Origin: Streptomyces capitiformicae
Lineage (GTDB): Bacteria; Actinomycetota; Actinomycetes; Streptomycetales; Streptomycetaceae
Reading direction: 5' to 3'
Length of the DNA: 64,000 nt
NCBI RefSeq assembly: GCF_002214185.1
Contig: NZ_CP022161.1
Coordinates: 5,215,486 to 5,279,485, forward strand
Shown here: positions 51,971-61,054 of the stretch, piece by piece
How positions within the stretch are numbered: the first letter of the stretch is position 1
Layout of the letters: every line of letters starts with the position of its first letter
Program-made: the position numbers and the translations under genes
Notes under the pieces: generated by a model
What the model was told of the DNA's origin: nothing
Database searches by the model: none
What the model saw: only the letters and a program-made list of their open reading frames with translations

Positions 51971-53797
51971 CTACGGGCGGAACCGCAGCACCGACGGGTC
52001 GTGGTCGCTGATCTGGTCGTGGAACTCCGAGTTGATGTGCACGCTGTCGTACGTGTACGCGCAGGAGCGCCGGATCGACGGGCTGATCAGGATCTGGTCG
52101 AGGACCTGGGCGTTGCCCTGGTAGACGTACGAGTAACGCTCGCTCTTCGGCAGCGACTTGACCGCCGACCACAGCGCGCCGTCGTCCTCCAGCAGCTTGG
52201 CGGTGTCGGAGAACTCGAAGTCGTTGATGTCGCCGAGGGCGATGACGTTCGCGTTCTTCTGCGTCGCCAGGATCTCCTTGACGAACGTGTTCACCGCGGT
52301 CGCCTGGAGGTGGCGCTGGGTCTCGGAACTCCGCGTCGGCGGCTGGAACTGCGAGTGCAGCGCCTGGTCGCCGCCCTTGGACGCGAAGTGGTTCGCGATC
52401 ACGAAGACCGACTTGCCGCGGAAGACGAACTCACCGACCAGCGGCTTGCGGCTGTTGGTCCAGGCGGCGTTGGCCGGGTCGATCCGGCCGGGGGAGACGG
52501 TCAGGTGCGCCTTGCCGTACGCCTTCGTCACGCCGACGGCGGTCGTGGCGTCGCCGCCCGCGCGGTCGGTGAAGGAGACCCGCTCGGGGTTGAACAGGAA
52601 CACCTGGCGGATGTTGCCGCCGGGCTGGCCACCGTCCGCGAGGTCGACGGGATCGATGGAGCGCCAGTCGTACGCCGGGCCGCCCGCCGCCGCTACCGCG
52701 TCGACCAGCTTCTTCATCGTCTGGTCCGCGGCGACCGTGCCGTCCTTCGTGGCACCGTTGTTGTCCTGGATCTCCTCCAGGGCCACGATGTCGGGCGACT
52801 GCAGGTTGTTCACGATCGCGGCCGCGTGGTCGGCGAAGGTGTCGTCGGAGGGGTCCAGGTTCTCGACGTTGTACGTCGCCACCGCCAGCTCGCCGCGCGT
52901 CTGCTTACGGGTCGTCTCGCGCTCCAGGCCGCCCTGCTTCAGCGTGCCGATCTGGTTGGCGACGAGGGTGTAACCGCCGAACTGGCTGTAGTCCAGCGGG
53001 CCCGTGGTGGTGCCCGTCAGGGCGTCACCGACGTTCGCCTTCGGGAAATCGGCGACCGCGCCCAGCGACTGGATCTGGAGGCGGCCGGTGTTCTGGGAGT
53101 CGTAGGACCCGTAGACCGTGCCACCGCGGCTGTTGCGGTTCTCCCACGGCTTGACCGTCACCCACAGCTCGGTGAACGGGTCGGTGGCGGTGACCACGCG
53201 GGCGTCGGCGACCTGGACGTTCATGCCCTCCAGGGATTCGTAGTGGTCAAGGGCGTACTTGGCCGGGGCCAGCGGCAGCGCGTTGATCGAGCCGTTCGCG
53301 GCGGTGTCGCCGGCCGGGGTGTACCGGGCCGGCACGGACTTGGCGTCGATGACGGTCGCGGCCGGGACGGCGTTGCCCGTGGAGACCACGGTGATCGTCG
53401 GCCGGGTGATCTGGGTCACCGACTGGTTTCCGGACGAAGTGCCGCCCGGCACGAACTCGCCGACCGTGCCCGCGACCGCGACCGCGTCGCCCACGGAGAC
53501 CGTCGGCCGGGAGCCGGTGAAGACGAAGACGCCCTCGCTCGTGGCCGGGCTGTCGTCCGCCCGCGCGTCCTGGATCCAGAAGCCGCGCGACGAGCCGTAG
53601 GTGCGTACGCCGGTGACGATGCCCTCGACGCCGGTGACCTGTTGGCCGACCAGCGGGGACGTCCGGGTCGTGCCCTGGATGTCGTGGATGCGTATGGAGT
53701 CCGCCTCGGCGGGCGAGGTCAGGACCACGGCGGACACCGTGGAGCAGATGGTGGCGACGGTCAGCGCGCCGATGCGCGCGGTTCTCTTGCTGGGCAA
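51971..53797 (-). CDS. Secreted ExeM/NucH-type endonuclease
   Basis: A 608-residue exported protein. Residues 1-32 are a signal peptide (IGALTVATICSTVSAVVLTSPAEA). Residues 33-290 hold OB-fold-like segments (GVEGIVTGVRTYGSSRGFWIQDARADD). The C-terminal part is an endonuclease/exonuclease/phosphatase domain (LAVATYNVENLDPSD, DIVALEEIQDNNGA, VFVIANHFASKGGD, NVIALGDINDFEFS, DQISDHDPSVLRFRP), with all metal and catalytic residues. It starts at TTG 53797 with GGAGGGATCCCC upstream. It probably scavenges extracellular DNA for phosphate and nitrogen. Confidence 0.9.
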   Translation of the reverse strand: MPSKRTARIGALTVATICSTVSAVVLTSPAEADSIRIHDIQGTTRTSPLVGQQVTGVEGIVTGVRTYGSSRGFWIQDARADDSPATSEGVFVFTGSRPTVSVGDAVAVAGTVGEFVPGGTSSGNQSVTQITRPTITVVSTGNAVPAATVIDAKSVPARYTPAGDTAANGSINALPLAPAKYALDHYESLEGMNVQVADARVVTATDPFTELWVTVKPWENRNSRGGTVYGSYDSQNTGRLQIQSLGAVADFPKANVGDALTGTTTGPLDYSQFGGYTLVANQIGTLKQGGLERETTRKQTRGELAVATYNVENLDPSDDTFADHAAAIVNNLQSPDIVALEEIQDNNGATKDGTVAADQTMKKLVDAVAAAGGPAYDWRSIDPVDLADGGQPGGNIRQVFLFNPERVSFTDRAGGDATTAVGVTKAYGKAHLTVSPGRIDPANAAWTNSRKPLVGEFVFRGKSVFVIANHFASKGGDQALHSQFQPPTRSSETQRHLQATAVNTFVKEILATQKNANVIALGDINDFEFSDTAKLLEDDGALWSAVKSLPKSERYSYVYQGNAQVLDQILISPSIRRSCAYTYDSVHINSEFHDQISDHDPSVLRFRP

Positions 53798-53873
53798 GGG
53801 GATCCCTCCGGGGACGTACGTGAGCGCCGGGACGAGGGTGGACGGGGGTGGCCTGCGACCGGTGGGGCGGTGC

Positions 53874-53955
53874 GACGCGCGTAGAAATCGGGCAGCGGTG
53901 CCTGTGGGCAGGCTCGGGGGCGCCCCGGAGCTACCCGTGAGTTTCTACGCGCGTC
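53874..53955. promoter_or_regulatory. Widely spaced 14-bp inverted repeat
   Basis: GACGCGCGTAGAAA at 53874-53887 is the exact inverse of 53942-53955. The arms are 54 bases apart and lie 77-158 bases upstream of the nuclease start. The distance suits a DNA-looping operator or an RNA hairpin in the leader. Confidence 0.5.
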
Positions 53956-54110
53956 AATCTCCTGCCTGGTCAGGCCAGTTGTCAAGGTTTCAGCCATGTA
54001 CAACTCCTGGCAGGTACATGAACCAGGCGGCATGGGTGGAAATCCGTCTAGGCTGAGCGGCTGCGTACTGGTACGTGCGTCACTGGTCGGCCCTGCGTCG
54101 GCGCTTCCCG

Positions 54111-54143
54111 TTTGCTCGTCATTTGCTCGTCATTTGCTCGTCC
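54111..54143 (+). repeat. 11-bp tandem repeat abutting a ribosome site
   Basis: TTTGCTCGTCA occurs three times (54111, 54122, 54133; last base changed) and runs directly into the GGAGGAG before the next gene. It is the most AT-rich part of this leader. Confidence 0.85.
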
Positions 54144-54160
54144 GGAGGAGAACCCCACCG

Positions 54161-55609
54161 ATGTCAGACAGCTCGCCACTGCCGCCGGTGCGGCTCCCCT
54201 CCGAAGCCGAGCTGGCACGCGACGCGCTCGCCACACCGCTGCTCTCGCGTGCCGCGCGGCTCGCCCGCTGGGCCGGGCCGGACACACGAGTGGGTGCCGG
54301 GGGCGAACTCGTCGACGAGCAACTCCCGGCCGCCGCCGAGGAGCTCGGCCTCACCGGGGAGGACGCGGCGGCCTTGGCGAGCGAGGCCTGGCGGGTCGCC
54401 GTGGACACCGGGCTCGTCGAGGTCGTGGACCCCGGAGAAGGGGAGGAGGGCACGGTCGCCGCGGGGGAGGAACTCGCGCTGCTCACCGCCGGTGGACCGC
54501 AGGACGTACTGGGGATCTGGCTCACCGCCGTCGAGGCCGTGCTGGCCGACGCGAGCGTGCCCGACCTCGACGGCATCGTCGACGCCATGGACGCCGGCGG
54601 TGAGATCGACTTCTCCGAGCTCGACTGGGACCCCGAGGCCGAGGCGAAGTTCCTCGACGGCGTGCTCGGCAACCTCTACCTCCTCACCGCCAGCGAGGAC
54701 GGCCCCGGCGACGGGCCGGTGCCGCTGCCCGCCCTCGCCGCGTCGATGATCGTGCCGGACGGCATGGGGGAGCCCACCAACGACGTACTGGAGCAGGTCT
54801 CGGACGCGATGATGCGGCTCGACGACCAGTTCCGGGTGCTGGAGCCGATCGGGCTGGTGGAGTATCAGCCCGTGGACGAGGCGCTCATGACGGACGCCGA
54901 GGAGGCCACGGCCGCGGAGGGCGCGCCCGTCGTCGACGACCTCGATGTCACGCGGTACGGAATGGTGCGGCTCACCCCGCTCGGGCTGTACGGAATCCGG
55001 GCGCGGCTCCAGGAGTCGGGCATCGAGGCGCCCGCGGTCGGGGAATTCGTCGACAAGGGCGCGGACGCGCTGCTCGACGGCACCGCCGGGTTTCCGCCCC
55101 GGGCGGCCCAGGCCGAGACCGAGCGGTGGCTCGCCCGCCGCGAGGCGCTGGCGGCGGCGCGGGAGTTGCTCGCCGCCGCGCGCGGCTCCGACTCCGGGGC
55201 ACCGCTGCGGCGGCTGCGCTGCCAGCAGGCCCTGTCGCTCGTCGGGCCCGCCGCCGAGCCCGCGCTGCGCGAGGTCCTCGACGATCCCGAGCTGGGCGGG
55301 CTCGCACGGGTGTGGCTCACCGAGCGGGGGGCCGGGGATGTGCCCGCGCCGTCCGAGGCGATGGTGTTCTGGCTGACCATCGACACGTTGGCCGCGCAGC
55401 TGGCGGCCGAAGGGAACTCGGCCGAGCTGCGGGCGCTGGTCGGGGGGTTGGCCCAGCAGCACGGTGGGTTCTTCGCGGCGGCGTGGCGGGTCGAGCACCC
55501 GGCGACCGCGGATGTGCTGGAGGCGATGGGGCGAATCCATCCCGACAAGAAGGTGGCGAAGGAGGCCCGCAAGGCGGCGTTCAAGGCACGGTCGCAGCGG
55601 CCTGAATGA
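54161..55609 (+). CDS. Conserved hypothetical protein
   Basis: A 482-residue acidic, cytosolic, mostly helical protein. The first half is rich in Asp/Glu and Leu (ELGLTGEDAAALASEAWRVAVDTGLVEVV, LDGIVDAMDAGGEIDFSELDWDPEAEAKFL). The second half has helical repeats similar to HEAT repeats (LSLVGPAAEPALREVLDDPELGGLARVWL) and ends in a basic KEARKAAFKARSQRP tail. ATG at 54161 has GGAGGAG upstream. No catalytic motif is visible. Similar proteins occur across Streptomyces, but I do not know a function. Confidence 0.72.
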   Translation: MSDSSPLPPVRLPSEAELARDALATPLLSRAARLARWAGPDTRVGAGGELVDEQLPAAAEELGLTGEDAAALASEAWRVAVDTGLVEVVDPGEGEEGTVAAGEELALLTAGGPQDVLGIWLTAVEAVLADASVPDLDGIVDAMDAGGEIDFSELDWDPEAEAKFLDGVLGNLYLLTASEDGPGDGPVPLPALAASMIVPDGMGEPTNDVLEQVSDAMMRLDDQFRVLEPIGLVEYQPVDEALMTDAEEATAAEGAPVVDDLDVTRYGMVRLTPLGLYGIRARLQESGIEAPAVGEFVDKGADALLDGTAGFPPRAAQAETERWLARREALAAARELLAAARGSDSGAPLRRLRCQQALSLVGPAAEPALREVLDDPELGGLARVWLTERGAGDVPAPSEAMVFWLTIDTLAAQLAAEGNSAELRALVGGLAQQHGGFFAAAWRVEHPATADVLEAMGRIHPDKKVAKEARKAAFKARSQRPE

Positions 55610-55692
55610 GCGCCGGGCGTCTCATGGGGTGAGGGGCCGGCCAGGGGCGCTGCGCCGGGTTCATGGAAGCGGGGGATCCGACTTCGTCCCCT

Positions 55693-55714
55693 GTTCAACC
55701 GGCGTTCAGGCGTG
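55693..55714 (+). promoter_or_regulatory. Candidate PHO box
   Basis: Two direct 11-base units, GTTCAACCGGC and GTTCAGGCGTG, sit head to tail about 70 bases before the DUF839 phosphatase start. GTTCA-headed 11-base repeats are the PhoP binding pattern in Streptomyces. The gene type (secreted phosphatase) supports the reading. Confidence 0.65.
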
Positions 55715-55784
55715 GGCGGGACCGTGTGGCGCGACGAACGGGTCCGCCCCTCACGGTCATCCTCCACCGCACGCAGGAGTCAGC

Positions 55785-57287
55785 ATGTCGCTCACCCGCA
55801 GGGACTTCGCCAGACAATCCGCGGTCACCGGTGCCGGTGTCGCGCTGGCCGGCAGCGTCGGCGCTCTCGCCACCGCGCCGAACGCCCTCGCGTCGTCGGA
55901 CACGGAGACGGACACGGACACGGAGACAGGCGCGGAGACGGAGACGGGCGCGGAGACCGACAGCACGGACGAGGGCTCGGCGTACCGGCACGGCGGAGTC
56001 GGTTACGGCCCCCTCCTTCCCGACCCGGACGGCATCCTGGCGCTGCCCGCCGGGTTCAAGTACCGCGTCCTCACGTACAGCGGGAAGACCAAGCTGGAGT
56101 CGGGCGAGTACACCCCCTCCAACCACGACGGCACGGCCACCTTCGCCGGCCCCCGCGGCACCACCCTCCTCGTCAACAACCATGAGCTGAAGGGCCCCCG
56201 CAGCAAGTGGGAGTACCCCGTGCCGCTCACCGAGGGCCTCGTCTACGACCCGGCCGCGTCCGGCGGCTGCACGGTCGTCGAGGTCCGCCGCGACGGCCAG
56301 GTGGCCGAGTGGGTCGGCATCGCCGGCACCTCCACCAACTGCGCCGGCGGCAGCACCCCGTGGGGCACCTGGCTGACCTGCGAGGAGAACTCCGACAAGG
56401 CCGGCGCCAACGGCATGACCAAGGACCACGGCTACGTCTTCGAGGTCGACCCCATCGACCGGCGCGCCAACCGTGACCCCAAGCCGCTGAAGTTCTTCGG
56501 CCGCTACGACCACGAGGCCGTCGTCATCGACCCCAAGCGCGGCCACGCCTACCTCACCGAGGACGCCGCGAACCCCAACGGCCTCTTCTTCCGCTGGACC
56601 CCGCCGAAGGGCTTCGAGTACGGCCCCCGCAAGTTCCGCGACCTCGCCGACGACGCGGGCGTCCTCCAGGCGCCCAAGTGCTTCGACTCCGGCGGCAAGT
56701 TCGTCGACGACCTCTCCCGCGCCACGAAGATCGGCACGGTCTACGGTGTCGACTGGATCGACGTCCCCGACCGCGACGCGAAGACCGTCGCCGTCCGCAA
56801 GCAGTTCGGCACCGACGAGATCACCCGCGCCCGCAAGCTGGAGGGCATGTGGTGGGGCGACGGCGGCGCGTACATCGTCTCCTCGTACGCCCGTGCGGAG
56901 AGCCCCGGCGCCGCCCACGACGGCCAGGTCTGGTTCTACGACCCCAAGCGCCGCACCCTGACCCTGAAGGTCCTCCTCGGCGTCAACCCCGACCCGTCCG
57001 TCGACGGCGCCTTCGACGGCCCCGACAACATCACCGTCTCCCCCTACGGCGGCATCATCCTCGCCGAGGACGGCGAGGGCATCTCACACCTCTTCGGCGC
57101 CACCGACAGCGGCCGCACCTACCCCATCGCCCGCAACGAGCTCAACGTCGGCACCGAAGAGGAGCCCGAGTACAGCGAGTTCTGCGGCGTCACCTTCTCA
57201 CCCGACGGCAAGACCCTGTACGCCAACATCCAGGACCCGGGCATCCTGCTCGCCATCACCGGCCCGTGGAAGCGGCAGAAGCGGTGA
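55785..57287 (+). CDS. Tat-exported DUF839/PhoX-like phosphatase
   Basis: A 500-residue exported protein. The Tat signal is MSLTRRDFARQSAVTGAG with a hydrophobic stretch to residue 37. An acidic Thr/Glu/Asp repeat segment follows (about residues 40-62). The DUF839 domain shows NNHELKGPRSKWEYPVPL, TPWGTWLTCEENSDKAG, GRYDHEAVVIDPKRGHAYLTEDA, and FCGVTFSPDGKTLYANIQDPG, which match the PhoX calcium/iron site residues. PhoX enzymes release phosphate from phosphoesters outside the cell. A PHO box lies upstream and a terminator follows at 57381. Confidence 0.87.
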   Translation: MSLTRRDFARQSAVTGAGVALAGSVGALATAPNALASSDTETDTDTETGAETETGAETDSTDEGSAYRHGGVGYGPLLPDPDGILALPAGFKYRVLTYSGKTKLESGEYTPSNHDGTATFAGPRGTTLLVNNHELKGPRSKWEYPVPLTEGLVYDPAASGGCTVVEVRRDGQVAEWVGIAGTSTNCAGGSTPWGTWLTCEENSDKAGANGMTKDHGYVFEVDPIDRRANRDPKPLKFFGRYDHEAVVIDPKRGHAYLTEDAANPNGLFFRWTPPKGFEYGPRKFRDLADDAGVLQAPKCFDSGGKFVDDLSRATKIGTVYGVDWIDVPDRDAKTVAVRKQFGTDEITRARKLEGMWWGDGGAYIVSSYARAESPGAAHDGQVWFYDPKRRTLTLKVLLGVNPDPSVDGAFDGPDNITVSPYGGIILAEDGEGISHLFGATDSGRTYPIARNELNVGTEEEPEYSEFCGVTFSPDGKTLYANIQDPGILLAITGPWKRQKR

Positions 57288-57380
57288 CAACCTCCCTTTG
57301 CTCGAAGCGGCGCGTGACGCCGACTGACCGTGGGTCGGTTGAGGAACGCCGGTGGCTGTGTACCGGCTGAAGGACGGGGT

Positions 57381-57420
57381 GAGTGTGGCCCGTATCCCAC
57401 TGGGGATACGGGCCACACTC
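57381..57420. terminator. Terminator after the phosphatase gene
   Basis: A perfect 18-bp stem (57381-57398 with 57403-57420) with a 4-base loop, about 90 bases after the stop and directly before the GntR promoter. Confidence 0.92.
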
Positions 57421-57436
57421 TTGTTCGAGGCTCGTA

Positions 57437-57455
57437 CTGACATCTAACATTTCAG
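57437..57455 (+). promoter_or_regulatory. Candidate GntR operator
   Basis: CTGACATCTAACATTTCAG is an imperfect dyad (7-base arms with one mismatch, 5-base centre) that ends 3 bases before the GntR start codon. An autoregulatory site is likely. Confidence 0.5.
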
Positions 57456-57458
57456 TTC

Positions 57459-58193
57459 ATGCAGGCCATACGACCGGTGGGCCGCACCCTGCTCAGGGAT
57501 CGCGCCTACCAAGCCATCCGGGACGCCATCGTGGCCGGGGAGATCGAGCCGGGGGCGGTGGTGCGGGACGCCGACTTCGCGGAGCTGCTGGGGCTGTCGC
57601 GGGGCCCGGTGCGGGAGGCGTTCTCGCGGTTGATCGACGAGGGGCTTCTGGAGAGCAAGCCGCAGAGTTATACGCGGGTGACGCCTGTCGTGGCCGCCGA
57701 CGTGCGGGACGCGGCCGCCGTGGTCGGGGCCATGCACGAGCTGGCCACCCGGGTCGCCGTGCCCCGGCTGTTCGCGGCGGACGTCGAGACGATGCGCTCG
57801 GCCAACGAGCGGTTCGCGGCGGCCGTCCACGTGGGCGACGTCGACGCCGCCCTCGTCGCCGACGACACGCTGCACGACGTCCTCGTCCGGGTGAGCGGCA
57901 ACCGCGCGGCCGCCGCCACCATCGCCCGCTACACACCTCTCATCCGCCGACTGGAGCGACGGCGCTTCGGCGAGGGCGGCAACTGCCGCTCCGCCGGCCT
58001 GCACGAACAGCTGATCGAGGCCTGCGCGGCCGGAGACGTGGACGAGGCGGTCCGCGTCACGGCGGAGATCTGGCGCGGCCTGGCCGAACTCGTCGACGAA
58101 GTCGAGAAAGCGGATGAAGTCGATGAAGCGGATGAAGTCGATGAAGCGGATGAAGCCGATGAAGTCGATGAAGTCGACGAAGAGGACCGCTGA
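57459..58193 (+). CDS. GntR-family (FCD) regulator
   Basis: A 244-residue regulator. The N-terminal winged helix is [54 protein letters not shown] (residues 11-64). A helical FCD ligand domain follows with metal-type histidines ([23 protein letters not shown]). The last 30 residues are a repeated acidic tail (units of DEVDEADE type) encoded by a 9/18-base repeat at about 58100-58185. No ribosome site precedes the ATG, so the mRNA may be leaderless. It probably controls the ACC deaminase gene 34 bases downstream. Confidence 0.85.
   Translation: MQAIRPVGRTLLRDRAYQAIRDAIVAGEIEPGAVVRDADFAELLGLSRGPVREAFSRLIDEGLLESKPQSYTRVTPVVAADVRDAAAVVGAMHELATRVAVPRLFAADVETMRSANERFAAAVHVGDVDAALVADDTLHDVLVRVSGNRAAAATIARYTPLIRRLERRRFGEGGNCRSAGLHEQLIEACAAGDVDEAVRVTAEIWRGLAELVDEVEKADEVDEADEVDEADEADEVDEVDEEDR
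58100..58185 (+). repeat. 9/18-bp repeat encoding the acidic GntR tail
   Basis: Copies of GATGAAGTC and GATGAAGCG alternate over about 85 bases and give a run of Asp-Glu-Val and Asp-Glu-Ala triplets. The unit is a multiple of three, so frame is kept when copy number changes. Confidence 0.8.
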
Positions 58194-58227
58194 CCCGAAC
58201 GGGCCCACTGACTCAGGGAGGACTCCC

Positions 58228-59244
58228 ATGTCCCTTTCTTCCTACGAGCGCTACCCGCTCCTCTTCGGGCCCTCACCGGTCCACCCGCTGGAACGGCTGA
58301 CCGCGCACCTCGGCGGCGCTTCCCTCTGGGCCAAGCGCGAGGACTGCAACTCCGGTGTCGCGTACGGCGGCAACAAGACCCGCAAGCTGGAGTACCTCGT
58401 CGCCGACGCCCTCGCCCAGGGCTGCGACACGCTCGTCTCGATCGGCGGCGTCCAGTCCAACCACACCCGCCAGGTCGCCGCCGTCGCCGCCCGCGCCGGA
58501 CTCAAGTGCGTGCTCGTACAGGAGAGTTGGGTGGACTGGCCCGACGCCGTGTACGACAAGGTCGGCAACATCCTGATCAGCCGGCTGGTCGGCGCCGACG
58601 TACGGCTCGTACGCGCCGGCTTCGGCATCGGGTTCAAGGAGAGCTGGGAACTGGCGCTCAGGGAGGTCGAGGAGAGCGGCGGCAAACCGTACGCCATCCC
58701 CGCCGGCGCCTCCGACCATCCCCTCGGTGGCCTCGGCTTCGCCGGTTGGGCCTACGAAGTCGCCGAGCAGGAGCGGGAGTCGGGCGTCTTCTTCGACACG
58801 GTGATCGTGTGCTCGGTGACCGGCTCGACCCAGGCGGGCATGGTCGCCGGCTTCGCCGCCCTGGAGGAGGCGGGCGGACGGCCGCGCCGGGTCCTCGGCA
58901 TCGACGCCTCGGCCGCCCCCGCCCGCACCCGCGAGCAGATCGCCCGAATCGCCCAGAACACCGGTCGACTCATCGGCGTCAAGCGGGAGCTGACGGAGGC
59001 GGACGTCGAACTCGACGAGCGGTACCACGCGGGCACCTACGGCGTCCCTGACGAGAACACCCTGGACGCGATGCGCCTCGCGGCCCGCACGGAGGGGATG
59101 GTCACCGACCCCGTGTACGAAGGGAAGTCCATGGCAGGCCTCATCGACCTGGTCTCACGCGGCGAGATCGGATCGGACTCCACCGTGCTCTACGCCCACC
59201 TGGGCGGACAGCCGGCGCTGAACGCGTACAGCGCGCTGTTCTAA
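58228..59244 (+). CDS. acdS: 1-aminocyclopropane-1-carboxylate deaminase
   Basis: A 338-residue PLP enzyme that splits ACC, the ethylene precursor of plants, to 2-oxobutyrate and ammonia. The PLP lysine is K50 in [12 protein letters not shown], and the stabilising segment is [13 protein letters not shown] near residue 74. The residues that separate ACC deaminase from D-cysteine desulfhydrase are both of the deaminase type: Tyr-Glu in [11 protein letters not shown] and Leu in [16 protein letters not shown] at 58228 has GGGAGGA upstream. The GntR gene in front fits substrate-induced control. It suggests plant association, as inference. Confidence 0.87.
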   Translation: MSLSSYERYPLLFGPSPVHPLERLTAHLGGASLWAKREDCNSGVAYGGNKTRKLEYLVADALAQGCDTLVSIGGVQSNHTRQVAAVAARAGLKCVLVQESWVDWPDAVYDKVGNILISRLVGADVRLVRAGFGIGFKESWELALREVEESGGKPYAIPAGASDHPLGGLGFAGWAYEVAEQERESGVFFDTVIVCSVTGSTQAGMVAGFAALEEAGGRPRRVLGIDASAAPARTREQIARIAQNTGRLIGVKRELTEADVELDERYHAGTYGVPDENTLDAMRLAARTEGMVTDPVYEGKSMAGLIDLVSRGEIGSDSTVLYAHLGGQPALNAYSALF

Positions 59245-59541
59245 GCAGATCGGGCGAAGTCCGCTGCGGTTCGGCCGCGCCCTGAAGGGGCGCGGGGCGG
59301 AACATTCTGCGGCTCCGCCGCGATGGGGGTCCCCCCGCGCGAGCGCAGCCGAGCGTGGGGGAGCGACCAGCCACGACGGCGCCGCAGACGATCGACGGCG
59401 TATCTCGGTACTGCCAGCGGAGCGCTTAGGCGCGGCGGACGGACGAGGGGGCGGGCGCGGGCCAGGGGAGACGAGGACGGCTTCCCCGGAGGGTACGAGG
59501 GTGGTGGCGCTCCTGGAGGGGAGGAGCGCCCCCATGTCTCT
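59245..59541. repeat. Streptomyces-type intergenic repetitive sequence
   Basis: About 300 bases without a gene. It contains several short palindromes (CCCTGAAGGGGCGCGGGG, CTGCGGCTCCGCCGC, GGGGGTCCCCCC) and the CGACCAGCCACGACGG stretch that recurs between genes in many Streptomyces genomes. It lies between convergent genes and may end transcription from both sides. Confidence 0.55.
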
Positions 59542-60756
59542 TCAGAGCGCCTGGGCGGCCGGCTTCACCATCCCCCTCACCGTGCGCGACTTCACGAAGT
59601 CGCCCATGGCCGTCATCTCCCACTCGCCGGAGAACTGCTTGATCAGCTTCGCCATCATCACGCCGGTCTGGGGCTCGGCGTTGGTGAGGTCGAAGCGGAC
59701 GAGCTCCTCGCCCGTGGCGGCGTCGAGGAGACGGCAGTAGGCCTTGGCTACCTCGGTGAACTTCTGACCGGAGAAGGAGTTCACCGTGAAGACGAGGCCG
59801 GTGACCTCCTGGGGGAGACGACCGAGGTCGACGGTGATGACCTCGTCGTCACCGCCGCCCTCACCCGTGAGGTTGTCGCCGGAGTGCCTGATCGCGCCGC
59901 TCACGATCTGCAGCTTGCCGAAGTAGCAGCTGTCGATGTGGTTGCGCTGCGGGCCGTACGCGATGACCGAGGCGTCCAGGTCGATGTCCTTGCCCCGGTA
60001 CGCCGGCTCCCAGCCGAGGCCCATCTTGACCTGGGAGAGCAGTGGGCGACCGCCCTTGACCAGGGAGACCGTCTGGTTCTTCTGGAGGCTGACGCGGCCC
60101 TTGTCGAGGTTGATCTTGCCGGTGGCGGGCGGGGCGGGGGGAGTCGCGGGGGGCATGGGCGGGGCCGGCGGGGTCACCGGGGACTGGATGGTGGGGGCGG
60201 GCGGGGTGGCCTGGGGCTGGGGCGGGGTGGGCATCGGGGCGGGAGCCGGGGTGGGTTCCTCCACCGTGACGCCGAAGTCCGTCGCGATGCCCGCCAGGCC
60301 GTTGGCGTATCCCTGGCCCACCGCTCGGGCCTTCCACGCGCCGTTGCGCAGGTAGATCTCCACGACCACCAGGGCCGTCTCGGTACCGAGCTGCGGGGGC
60401 GTGAACGTCGCCAGGACGCTGCTGTCGTCCGCGTTGCGGATGGTGGCCGTCGGTTCGATGCCCTGGAAGGTCTGGCCGGCGGCGTCCGGGCTGGCCGTGA
60501 CGACGATCTTCTCGATGCCCGGGGGGAGGGCCGTCGTGTCGACCGTGATCGAGTCGGGGGTGGTGCCGCCGCCGGAGCGGTACGTCACGCCGGGGCCTGT
60601 CGGCTGGTTGTAGAAGATGAAGTCGTCGTCGGAGCGCACCTTGCCGTCGGCCGTGAGCAGCAGGCCCGATACGTCCAGCCGCACGGGGGCGGTGACGTCC
60701 ACCGCGACGCGGGGGGCGGGCAGCGGGATGTTCGAGCCGGGGGTCATAGCTGTCAT
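59542..60756 (-). CDS. Double TerD-domain protein
   Basis: A 404-residue cytosolic protein with two TerD (tellurium-resistance/stress) domains. The first covers about residues 1-165 (LDVSGLLLTADGKVRSDDDFIFYNQP), the second about 215-400 (SLVKGGRPLLSQVKMGLGWEP, DLDASVIAYG, RHSGDNLTGEGGGDDEVITVDL). They are joined by a 50-residue Pro/Ala-rich linker of PPAPPMPPATPP type. The GDNLTGEGGGDDE calcium-site motif is complete only in the second domain. ATG at 60756 is used; ATG 60747 is an alternative. Confidence 0.88.
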   Translation of the reverse strand: MTAMTPGSNIPLPAPRVAVDVTAPVRLDVSGLLLTADGKVRSDDDFIFYNQPTGPGVTYRSGGGTTPDSITVDTTALPPGIEKIVVTASPDAAGQTFQGIEPTATIRNADDSSVLATFTPPQLGTETALVVVEIYLRNGAWKARAVGQGYANGLAGIATDFGVTVEEPTPAPAPMPTPPQPQATPPAPTIQSPVTPPAPPMPPATPPAPPATGKINLDKGRVSLQKNQTVSLVKGGRPLLSQVKMGLGWEPAYRGKDIDLDASVIAYGPQRNHIDSCYFGKLQIVSGAIRHSGDNLTGEGGGDDEVITVDLGRLPQEVTGLVFTVNSFSGQKFTEVAKAYCRLLDAATGEELVRFDLTNAEPQTGVMMAKLIKQFSGEWEMTAMGDFVKSRTVRGMVKPAAQAL

Positions 60757-60822
60757 GCCGGGTGAACGACCCAGACCGCTTTGCCGTTCCCTTACCCGCC
60801 CTGGGGCGCGGCCGTTCGGGGG

Positions 60823-61044
60823 TCAGCGGCGGTTCCGGGGGTGGTTCCGGGCCGTGCGCTCGTTGCCCCGGCGATAGTTCCCGGTCCAGCGGGCCATGAC
60901 CAGCTGCGGGTCGCCCGCCTCCACCTCCGCGAGGAACCGTGTGGCCCTCGGCCCGCGCAGCATGGTGGCTTCGCGGCCGTGGTGGGTGATCGTGACGGTG
61001 CCGTCGGCGTGCCGGGTGTAGGCGAATCCCTGGGGGCGTGACAT
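60823..61044 (-). CDS. Conserved small hypothetical protein
   Basis: A 73-residue protein (GFAYTRHADGTVTITHHGREATMLRGPRATRFLAEVEAGDPQLVMARWTGNYRRGNER). Proteins with this TYTxHxDGxVxITHHGR pattern are common small Streptomyces proteins of unknown role. ATG at 61044 begins the conserved part; the longer open frame to the left end of the MITE is not conserved. Ends in a basic tail. Confidence 0.75.
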   Translation of the reverse strand: MSRPQGFAYTRHADGTVTITHHGREATMLRGPRATRFLAEVEAGDPQLVMARWTGNYRRGNERTARNHPRNRR

Positions 61045-61054
61045 GTCCCGGATG

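Larger units (their letters stand above)
53798..54160. other. Divergent intergenic region upstream of the nuclease
   Basis: About 360 bases with promoters for two divergent genes. It contains a perfect 14-bp inverted repeat (53874-53887 with 53942-53955) and a 3 x 11-bp tandem repeat. No convincing gene is present. Confidence 0.55.
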
